DNA of 15,838 nucleotides from Desulfuromonadales bacterium (GTDB taxonomy: Bacteria; Desulfobacterota; Desulfuromonadia; Geobacterales; Pseudopelobacteraceae), in NCBI GenBank assembly GCA_015688915.1, contig JAATGX010000044.1, forward strand, positions 1-15,838. Reading direction: 5' to 3'. The notes under the pieces are model-generated. The model did no database searches and was not told where the DNA came from. It saw only the letters and a list, made by a program, of their open reading frames with translations. Positions 1 to 6,297 of this stretch are shown here, in pieces; positions within the stretch are counted from its first letter, which is position 1, and each line of letters begins with the position of its first letter. The position numbers were made by a program, and so were the translations under genes.

Positions 1-399
1 CTTTATCCAGACAGCCAAGCCTGTCAATGAATCTCCCAAGCCAGACGTCGAGGCCCCGTCTTTCTGGATGCAGATCTCCGGCTGTAAAGACTCTCAGGCA
101 ATGCCGACATTGGGTAGTGCTTCCAAGGTAAAAAAGCGGACATACTTCGTGAAACCGACCGCAGTAAAGGTGCCGGGGCCAGTGACCCTTTTACCCGTAG
201 CATCGAAAGCCATATTGTCGGTCTGGATATATGAATACTGTGCGACCGCATTGAAGGGTTCGTAATTAACCGGGAGTGCATACTCATGCGGCCCTATGAT
301 GCTCAGGGGAATGCCGGCTGCGACAACAGTCGATGAATACGTGAGTAATGTGGCTGCAATTGCCATGAATGCAAACGCTGACCGGTTGAACTTTTTCAT
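1..399 (-). pseudogene. Secreted MetA-type (phenol-degradation meta-pathway-like) membrane protein, interrupted by TGA and cut by the window edge
   Basis: The frame starts at an ATG (399-397) behind an AAGGAGG ribosome site. The first ~28 residues form a clear Sec signal peptide: MKK, a hydrophobic run, then a small-residue cleavage region (VVAAG). The mature start (IPLSIIGPHEYALPVNYEPF) resembles, from memory, the Phenol_MetA_deg/COG4313 family of presumed outer-membrane channels found beside catabolic operons, so a role in solvent or substrate passage is only inferred. A TGA at 96-94 stops the frame after 101 codons. The same frame then stays open for 31 codons to the window edge and reads like the same protein (QPEICIQKDG, then GDSLTGLAVWIK). 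Trp fits the stop position and needs only a TGG to TGA change. The gene is last in view of the acetone operon, 80 bp after the OB-fold gene. It could be a sequencing error rather than a true pseudogene. Confidence 0.6.
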
Positions 400-479
400 T
401 AATGGCCTCCTTGCTGAAAATCAATCCTGCAATAATCTCGAAGTAGGTCAGTCAAATAACGCGTGCCCATCGGAACAGG

Positions 480-701
480 CTAACCAAAGGTATAAATTGG
501 ATTACCCTTTTCATCCTCAGTGAGAAAAGCTACTTCCATGCCAACATGTATTTCAGTTTTTTCTGTATATCCTTCAATACGGGTCATTCTTTTCCGCTGA
601 TTTTCTTCTACCAGGGCAACAACGTACGGTGTCTTGTCCTTAAAGACACCTGTCCCGCTAGTAACAACTGAATACGTAAATACAGTGCCGCGCCTGCTCA
701 T
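480..701 (-). CDS. Small OB-fold (DUF35-type) protein lacking the zinc ribbon, thiolase partner
   Basis: A 73-residue protein. Its ribosome site AGGAGG overlaps the end of the thiolase gene, with the ATG only 4 bases past that stop, so the two are translationally linked. The sequence GTVFTYSVV near residues 5-13, PYVVALVEE near 25-33 and IHVGMEVAF near 51-59 follow the C-terminal OB-fold of DUF35 (PF01796-type) proteins. Full-length members are usually about 120-140 residues and begin with a four-Cys zinc ribbon. This one has no cysteine at all and begins directly at the OB-fold. In the archaeal thiolase/HMG-CoA synthase complex and in BbsAB, DUF35 proteins bind the thiolase and help place acyl-CoA. 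By analogy this is probably a thiolase subunit here. No sign of truncation by mutation: it has its own start and ribosome site. Confidence 0.75.
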   Translation of the reverse strand: MSRRGTVFTYSVVTSGTGVFKDKTPYVVALVEENQRKRMTRIEGYTEKTEIHVGMEVAFLTEDEKGNPIYTFG

Positions 702-705
702 GTGC

Positions 706-1869
706 CTACCTCCTTTTGAAGATACTTACAACGCAGGTGGCTGCAGCGCCCCCTATGTTATGGGTTAAGCCAATCTCAGCATCCCTTACTTGCCTTGCAC
801 CGCCATCACCACGCAATTGGGTGACCACTTCATAAATCTGACTTAAACCCGTTGCCCCGATAGGGTGTCCCTTGGCCTTCAACCCACCGCTGACATTAAT
901 GGGTATCGTACCCTTTGCTGCGGTCTTTCCTTCAGACACGGCGAGCGCTCCTTTTCCTTTTTCAAAGAACCCCAAATCCTCAATGTTGATTATCTGAGTA
1001 ATGGTGAAACAATCGTGCACCTCGGCAAAATCTATATCTGAAGGCCTGATCCCTGCCATCGTATAGGCCTGTTTGGCGGCATTCACGGTAGCATCAAAGG
1101 TAGTCAGGCTCCTTTTTGAGGCTAAAGACAACGTGTCGCCTGCCTGTCCACAGCCGATCACCTCAATAATCGGCTTGCGGGAAATCGTTCTTGCCACATC
1201 GGTCGCGGCCAGCACCACAAACGCTGCTCCGTCTGAAACCAGAGAGCAGTCGAAAATCGTAAAAGGATATGCTATCGGCAAACCATTCTCGACCTGTTCC
1301 ACGGTAATGCCCTTACGTAACTGCGCATCAGGGTTAAGCAAGGCGTTATCATGATTTTGCACCGCACATAGTGCCATCTCATGCCGAACGTTTCCGTACT
1401 CGTGGAAATACCTGTTGGCGATCATGGCGAAAATGGAGGGGAATGTTGCGCCAAGGCCGGCATCCAGTTCAATGTCCGATGCGCCGGCAATCCCCGCCGT
1501 TACGCTCTCGGTTGACTGGTGGGTCATCTTTTCCACTCCGCCGACCAGTACGACATCATACATGCCTGACGCCACTGCGATCAGAGCCTGCCTGAACGCC
1601 AGACTTCCCGAAGCGCAAGCTCCTTCGACACGGAGCGCCGGTATGCTCCCCAGGGACAGAGCTTCGGAAACCAGAGGCCCCATGTGCCCTTGGCCGCAGA
1701 AGGGTTGCCCGCTAAAGTTGCTCACGAAGAGGGCTTCAATATGTTCCTTTTCCATCCCGGCATCGGCGATAGCCTTTGTACCCGCCTCCAGAATCAAATC
1801 TTTCATCGACGTTTCCCGAAACCTGCCGAATTTGGTTTCACCTATCCCAACCACGGATACACTGCGCAT
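706..1869 (-). CDS. Thiolase of the SCP-x/archaeal acetyl-CoA acetyltransferase type
   Basis: A 387-residue thiolase, the usual length. It probably cleaves acetoacetyl-CoA with CoA into two acetyl-CoA, the last step from acetone to central metabolism, in the cytoplasm. The nucleophile is Cys85 in VEGACASGSLAF. The acid/base residues are His285 in EVHDCFT and His335 in GGLKAKGHPIGATG, and the C-terminal NIGGAAATCVV loop carries Cys379. The HDCF motif and the EGACASGS context place it with SCP-x-like and archaeal thiolases, not with the classical AtoB/PhaA type. Those relatives work with a DUF35 protein, and the gene immediately downstream encodes one. Start: ATG with GGAGAGG just upstream, 30 bp after scoB. 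A longer acyl substrate cannot be excluded from sequence alone, but the context strongly favours acetoacetyl-CoA. Confidence 0.88.
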   Translation of the reverse strand: MRSVSVVGIGETKFGRFRETSMKDLILEAGTKAIADAGMEKEHIEALFVSNFSGQPFCGQGHMGPLVSEALSLGSIPALRVEGACASGSLAFRQALIAVASGMYDVVLVGGVEKMTHQSTESVTAGIAGASDIELDAGLGATFPSIFAMIANRYFHEYGNVRHEMALCAVQNHDNALLNPDAQLRKGITVEQVENGLPIAYPFTIFDCSLVSDGAAFVVLAATDVARTISRKPIIEVIGCGQAGDTLSLASKRSLTTFDATVNAAKQAYTMAGIRPSDIDFAEVHDCFTITQIINIEDLGFFEKGKGALAVSEGKTAAKGTIPINVSGGLKAKGHPIGATGLSQIYEVVTQLRGDGGARQVRDAEIGLTHNIGGAAATCVVSIFKRR

Positions 1870-1899
1870 TTCTCACCTCTCCGATATCCTGATATGTAG

Positions 1900-2559
1900 T
1901 TATCGCACCTCAATAGTCTTCAGCAGTGGATCAATTCTCAATTTTGACTCAGTAACGAGTTGCACGTCTTCAACCGAATATCCTGAGGCGATTTCCTTCA
2001 ACTCCAGGCCAGACTTCGTGACATCGATGACCGCCCTGTCGGTGATAATGCGATTTACGACCCGTTTACCCGTAAGCGGGAGGGAACAACTGCTCACGAT
2101 CTTGGGCTGACCGTTCTTGCTGCAATGATCCATGATAACCACGACCCGTTGCGCGCCATGGACCAGGTCCATGGCGCCCCCGGGACCTTTCACCATTTTG
2201 CCCGGCACCACCCAGTTTGCCAGGTCTCCATCCACCGACACCTCCATGCCACCCAGTATGGAGAGATTTATGTGACCGCCGCGGATCATGGCGAATGATT
2301 CGGCACTTGAAAAGATGCTGGCGCCCGGAATCATCGTGATGGTCTCCTTGCCGGCATTAATCAGTTCCGGGTCCACCTCTGTATCCGTCGGATAGGGCCC
2401 GATGCCAAGCAAGCCATTTTCCGACTGCAAGACAACATGCTTGTCTTCGGGAATAAAGTTGGCAACCAGCGTAGGAATGCCGATACCCAGGTTCACATAA
2501 AAGCCGCTTTCAATTTCCTGCGCGGCGCGTTGCGCAATCTGTTCTCTGGTCAACGACAT
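1900..2559 (-). CDS. scoB: 3-oxoacid CoA-transferase, subunit B
   Basis: A 219-residue beta subunit of a class I (SCOT-type) CoA-transferase. With subunit A it moves CoA from a donor (succinyl-CoA or acetyl-CoA) to acetoacetate, giving acetoacetyl-CoA. The catalytic glutamate is Glu47 in the diagnostic SENGLLGIGPYP stretch, where the gamma-glutamyl-CoA intermediate forms. GIGIPTLV near residues 25-32 and the later GGHINLSILGGMEV stretch are also typical of the subunit. The ribosome site AAGGAG overlaps the TAA stop of scoA and the ATG lies 11 bp after that stop, which fits coupled synthesis of the heterodimer. The SENG/GIGPYP form looks more like ScoB than AtoA, but the CoA donor cannot be told from sequence. 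Helicobacter pylori likewise keeps scoAB and a thiolase near acxABC. Confidence 0.92.
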   Translation of the reverse strand: MSLTREQIAQRAAQEIESGFYVNLGIGIPTLVANFIPEDKHVVLQSENGLLGIGPYPTDTEVDPELINAGKETITMIPGASIFSSAESFAMIRGGHINLSILGGMEVSVDGDLANWVVPGKMVKGPGGAMDLVHGAQRVVVIMDHCSKNGQPKIVSSCSLPLTGKRVVNRIITDRAVIDVTKSGLELKEIASGYSVEDVQLVTESKLRIDPLLKTIEVR

Positions 2560-2570
2560 GGTGTTTCTCC

Positions 2571-3260
2571 TTAGGAGTGGACCGTTCTTTTCTCAATGCG
2601 TTTTTCATAACCGGAACACTCAATGAGCCGTTGAACGTAAATCCCCGGGGTGTGGATGAAGTTGGGATCAAGTTCTCCCACCTCCAACAGTTGCTCCACT
2701 TCGGCGACAGTCACCTTGCCGGCTGCCGCCATCATTGGATTGAAATTGCATGATGTCTTGTTGTAAATGAGATTGCCCGTCTTATCGCCTCTCCATGCCT
2801 TGACGAAAGAAAAGTCAGCTTTCAGTCCGGTTTCGAGAACGTACTCCTTGCCATTGAAGCCCCTTACTTCCTTTCCCTCGGCAAGTTGGGTTCCCACCCC
2901 GGCCTGGGTGTAAAAAGCCGGAATACCGGCACCCCCGGCCCTGATCCTTTCCGCCAGGGTACCTTGAGGGACAAACTCCAGCTCCAACTCACCGGAAAGG
3001 AACTGCCGTTCAAACTCCCTGTTTTCGCCCACGTAAGAAGCGACCATCTTCCGTATCTGCCGGGTGGTTAACAGGGTACCAAGCGCGTAGTCGTCAACGC
3101 CGCAATTATTGGAAATTATAGTCAGATTTTTGGTGCCCTTCCGTAGCAACCCCTCGATCAGTTTCTCGGGGATTCCAACGAGACCAAAGCCGCCGACCAT
3201 GATGGTCGCACCGTCTTGAATGTCGTTGATGGCTTCATCAGTTGAAGTCCGGATTTTCAT
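2571..3260 (-). CDS. scoA: 3-oxoacid CoA-transferase, subunit A
   Basis: A 229-residue alpha subunit of the SCOT-type CoA-transferase, partner of the downstream scoB. The CoA-binding motif GGFGLVGIPEKLI is at residues 23-35, followed by the typical NLTIISNNCG segment and, later, SFVKAWRGDKTGNLIYNKT. Start choice: the frame is open upstream to an ATG at 3311, but that codon lies inside a strong hairpin and has no ribosome site. The ATG at 3260-3258 (MKIRTSTDEAI) has AAAGGAG seven bases upstream and gives the usual family N-terminus. The gene is separated from acxC by 81 bp that include the hairpin at 3308-3336, so expression relative to the carboxylase genes may be set there. It activates the acetoacetate made by acetone carboxylase. 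Confidence 0.92.
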   Translation of the reverse strand: MKIRTSTDEAINDIQDGATIMVGGFGLVGIPEKLIEGLLRKGTKNLTIISNNCGVDDYALGTLLTTRQIRKMVASYVGENREFERQFLSGELELEFVPQGTLAERIRAGGAGIPAFYTQAGVGTQLAEGKEVRGFNGKEYVLETGLKADFSFVKAWRGDKTGNLIYNKTSCNFNPMMAAAGKVTVAEVEQLLEVGELDPNFIHTPGIYVQRLIECSGYEKRIEKRTVHS

Positions 3261-3307
3261 GGATATTCTCCTTTGTTCAGGAAAGGCTCCCGGGCAAGGA
3301 ATCGGAT

Positions 3308-3336
3308 ACACGGCCGGACAAAAGGTCCGGCCGTGT
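3308..3336 (-). promoter_or_regulatory. Perfect 12-bp intercistronic hairpin between acxC and scoA
   Basis: ACACGGCCGGAC (3308-3319) and GTCCGGCCGTGT (3325-3336) are exact reverse complements around a 5-base AAAAG loop. On the minus-strand transcript the stem begins five bases after the acxC stop and ends 34 bases before the scoA ribosome site. No T-run follows it (TATCCGATTCC), so a full intrinsic terminator is unlikely. A 3'-end stabiliser for the acxABC part of the message, a processing site, or a partial attenuator is more plausible. Confidence 0.8.
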
Positions 3337-3341
3337 TCAGT

Positions 3342-3848
3342 CTATTCAGCCCGCTCCGGTACGGGGAGATGAACCCACTCCTTGTAGAAGGTCTCAATGT
3401 CCGGCTCAAAGTCATGAACCACCGGGTACCAGGGTGTCGGCGCCTCGACGTCGTGCATCACACCGCACTCCGGACAGTAATACTCACGATAGACCTGCCA
3501 GTTGGTATCAGGGGCCATGAGTGTCGGATAGACGTCGCGCATGGTTTCCTCGTTGTCGCGTACATAAATGCAGGCGTTAAGTTTCCAGTTTTCGCGGTAG
3601 TCGCCGAACTCGTAGCCACAGTCGCACTTGGTAAGCCACTGCTTGGTTTTGGCCGACTGGGCAATGTACAGATGTGGGCCCAATGGCAGCACGATCTTAT
3701 CTTTCCATGATACCTTGGCCTGCAAAACTTCCAGGTAAAGACCAAAGCGTTCGTTGTCCTTGGGCATGGACAGCATGCGCATGGTGGTATCCCAGTCGAG
3801 TTTCCCCTCGGTCAGATTGCTGACCTGTTGCTTAGTATAGGTCGACAT
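3342..3848 (-). CDS. acxC: Acetone carboxylase gamma subunit
   Basis: A 168-residue protein, the length typical of the ~20 kDa gamma subunit of acetone carboxylase. The enzyme is an (alpha-beta-gamma)2 complex that makes acetoacetate from acetone, bicarbonate and ATP, releasing AMP and two phosphates. Gamma is a small zinc-binding subunit. Candidate metal ligands here are Cys75 and Cys77 (KCDCG) and Cys125 and Cys128 (YYCPECG). The conserved aromatic-rich C-terminus (HDFEPDIETFYKEW) is also visible. The ribosome site AAGGAGA precedes the ATG, 67 bp after the end of acxB. It is third in the acxABC order, the same order as in Xanthobacter. Confidence 0.93.
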   Translation of the reverse strand: MSTYTKQQVSNLTEGKLDWDTTMRMLSMPKDNERFGLYLEVLQAKVSWKDKIVLPLGPHLYIAQSAKTKQWLTKCDCGYEFGDYRENWKLNACIYVRDNEETMRDVYPTLMAPDTNWQVYREYYCPECGVMHDVEAPTPWYPVVHDFEPDIETFYKEWVHLPVPERAE

Positions 3849-3915
3849 GATATTTCTCCTTGTATTTGTTCACCGTCGGCCCTGGTGGCGGGGTGATCGA
3901 TGAACCGGTTATGGT

Positions 3916-6285
3916 TTATTCTTCCACCAACACCACGGTATGGACGTCGGGAAGCTTTGACAAATCCTCGCGGTATTTCGAACCATACGAGTGTATTCCA
4001 AGATCCTCCTCTTTCAGATCCCATCCTTCGGGCAAATTCCAGAATTTCTTGAACTCTGCAAGAAATTTTGGCGAAAGTCCGAAACTCGTTGCAAACATCT
4101 GCTTCACTGCCGGAATGGCACGACCAATGAGAATTCGGTCACGCTCCTTCTTCATCCATTCACGGGTCGGCAGTGCTCTTGCAAGCCGCGCTTTGCGGAG
4201 TTCGGTTCGATAGGCCGCAGTCTTCTTTGCATCGACGCTCCACACACCCTTGTTGTCCTGTTCAATAACGGCGCCGTGGACCTTGGTGGCGTACTCGGGC
4301 AGCAGGAAGTTGTTATTCAGATCACGCGCGATTGCCTCGATTTCACGATCGAGCGGATCACCGAATCCGGGGCCGCCGCGCAGATAATTGAGGTAGAGAT
4401 CGTAGTCTTCGTAGCAGGCCTCGGTGATCATGCACTGTTTGTCACGCTTGACGTCAGATCTGACATTGATGTGTTTTTCATACTCCGCTGAGGCCGGGTC
4501 GAGATCGGCCCCCAACGGCAACGTGTCACCGAAGGCAATACGCTCCTTGATCCCCGTGTTGTGAGCCTCGAAGCGGTACCCGGTGGCAGACGGGTAACCG
4601 CCCATTATGCCCCAGTCACTGTTCATGTAGCCATTACCCATGAAAAACATGGTCCAATCATGGGCGTTCCATACCATGCGCAAGGTCTCGAAACCGCAAC
4701 CACCGCGATACTTGCCGTAACCACCGGAGTTGCACTTTACGTTGCGCCCAAGGTAAAGCAGGGGTTCCGCCATCTCCCAGATCTCGATGTCGCCCATGTC
4801 GCCTTCGGGGTTCCAGATCGCAGCGGCGTGGTTGAGACCGTCCTTGATGGCTCCGGCGCCGGTGCCGCAGGAACTCGCCTCAAAGCTGTTGACGGCGTGG
4901 ATCTCGCCATCCTGGTTGATGCCGCCACCCTGTAGCCAGTTGGAGGTATTGGCATTGCCGGCATTGACTTCTTCAAGGTAGCCACGGCTGAAATAGGAGT
5001 GGGAAAGCGCTCGCCACATCGCGCTCCAACCCGAAACCAGGAAGTGCCAGGCGTAGGCGTGGGCGGTACGCCGGTCGTCCGGGTTCATCCAAGTGCCCTT
5101 GGGCAGATGGAACTCGGTGCCGTAATAGGCGCCGTCATTGATGCGCTGGGTGGGGACCAGTGTCTGCGTCATCATCACCCAGATGCCGCTGGTGAACGCC
5201 ACCTGGTGTGCGTTATAGCTGTGCCATCCCCAACGACTCGACCCCTCGAAATCCAGCCGCCACGAGCCGTCCCTCCTGATTTCCATCTCGACCGGCTGGT
5301 GCATGATGGTGTCAATCTTGGCAAACGCATTGGGTGTCTGTACGTCAGGATGAGCATAGGGCACGTCAACAAAAGCCACCTTGCGGTACGTGCCCGGCAG
5401 CGTCATCGCCTTGAGACGGCTTTGCAAACCGCGGCGACCCTCCTCGATAACCTCAAAGGCGAACTTTTCGTACGCCTCCAGCCCCTCCTCCGCGACCACT
5501 TCCTCCACCAAGCTGCGAATCATGTGGCAGCCGGCGATGCGGGTCTTCTCGTCAAGAATCCAGTACTTGGGCGTACGTACCGAACGTTGGCTTTCATGCA
5601 GCCAATCACGCAACGGCTGATCCTTGATCCCGGTCTTGCGGCAGGTGATCATGAAACCATCACCAAAGCGCTGCACCTGGCCGGTGGACATGGAGCCCGG
5701 CGTAATCGACCCGGTATCGATCACGTGGGTCACACCGCCGACCCAGCCGATCAATTTGCCTTGGATAAAGATCGGCACTATGGTGGCAATGTCGCACGGG
5801 TGCACATTCCCGATGGAACAATCATTGTTGGTGAACATGTCGCCGGGGTTGATGCCCGGATTGGCCTCCCAGTTGTTCTCGATCATATATTTGATCGCGG
5901 CCCCCATGGTGCCCACGTGAATAATGATCCCGGTGGAGGTCAGCACGCAGTCGCCCGCTGCATTGTAGAGCGTGAAGCAGAGCTCGCCCTCCTGCTCGAC
6001 GATCGGACTTGCGGCGATCTTCTTGGCGGTTTCGCGCGAATGAACCAAACCGCCGCGCAATTTGGAGAACAGCTTTTCGTAGCGAATCGGTTCCGATTCG
6101 TGCAGTTCAAGCCGTTCGAGACCGTTATAATAACCGCTCTCTTTGGTACGTTCGAGGATGGCGGCGCGATACTGCTTGAGAGTCTGGCCGTTTCCGAGCA
6201 GATTGGCGCAATCGGGTGCAGTTGCGGCGCGGCCGGATTCGGCCGTGGACTTCTTGTTCGGGCTTTTCTTCGGGTCGGTTGTCAT
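3916..6285 (-). CDS. acxB: Acetone carboxylase alpha subunit (hydantoinase B/HyuB family)
   Basis: A 789-residue HyuB-family protein and the metal-bearing catalytic subunit that joins activated acetone and carboxyl phosphate into acetoacetate. The manganese site known from the Xanthobacter enzyme (His150, Asp153, His175) is recognisable as His162 and Asp165 in NVHPCD and His187 in GVTHVIDTG, with exactly the same spacing. This supports a working carboxylase and not a hydantoinase or acetophenone carboxylase. Other family blocks are NDCSIGN near 154-160, a Trp-rich middle (SSRWGWHSYNAHQVAF) and RGGPGFGDPLDRE near the C-terminus. The first ~25 residues are Lys/Ser/Ala-rich and poorly conserved in style. 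The start has AAGGAGAGG, which overlaps the acxA stop, so the two are translationally coupled. No interruption is seen. This is one of the most GC-rich parts of the locus (41 of 60 in 4801-4860). Confidence 0.95.
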   Translation of the reverse strand: MTTDPKKSPNKKSTAESGRAATAPDCANLLGNGQTLKQYRAAILERTKESGYYNGLERLELHESEPIRYEKLFSKLRGGLVHSRETAKKIAASPIVEQEGELCFTLYNAAGDCVLTSTGIIIHVGTMGAAIKYMIENNWEANPGINPGDMFTNNDCSIGNVHPCDIATIVPIFIQGKLIGWVGGVTHVIDTGSITPGSMSTGQVQRFGDGFMITCRKTGIKDQPLRDWLHESQRSVRTPKYWILDEKTRIAGCHMIRSLVEEVVAEEGLEAYEKFAFEVIEEGRRGLQSRLKAMTLPGTYRKVAFVDVPYAHPDVQTPNAFAKIDTIMHQPVEMEIRRDGSWRLDFEGSSRWGWHSYNAHQVAFTSGIWVMMTQTLVPTQRINDGAYYGTEFHLPKGTWMNPDDRRTAHAYAWHFLVSGWSAMWRALSHSYFSRGYLEEVNAGNANTSNWLQGGGINQDGEIHAVNSFEASSCGTGAGAIKDGLNHAAAIWNPEGDMGDIEIWEMAEPLLYLGRNVKCNSGGYGKYRGGCGFETLRMVWNAHDWTMFFMGNGYMNSDWGIMGGYPSATGYRFEAHNTGIKERIAFGDTLPLGADLDPASAEYEKHINVRSDVKRDKQCMITEACYEDYDLYLNYLRGGPGFGDPLDREIEAIARDLNNNFLLPEYATKVHGAVIEQDNKGVWSVDAKKTAAYRTELRKARLARALPTREWMKKERDRILIGRAIPAVKQMFATSFGLSPKFLAEFKKFWNLPEGWDLKEEDLGIHSYGSKYREDLSKLPDVHTVVLVEE

Positions 6286-6297
6286 GGAATCCTCTCC

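Noticed and set aside
3261..3311. Upstream ATG extending scoA by 17 codons
   Set aside because: It begins inside the 12-bp hairpin, lacks a ribosome site and adds residues (YPIPCPGAF) foreign to the family; the ATG at 3260 has AAAGGAG.
3308..3336. Intrinsic terminator ending an acxABC-only operon
   Set aside because: The stem is excellent but no T-run follows on the minus strand, and scoA begins soon after with no promoter that I could see.
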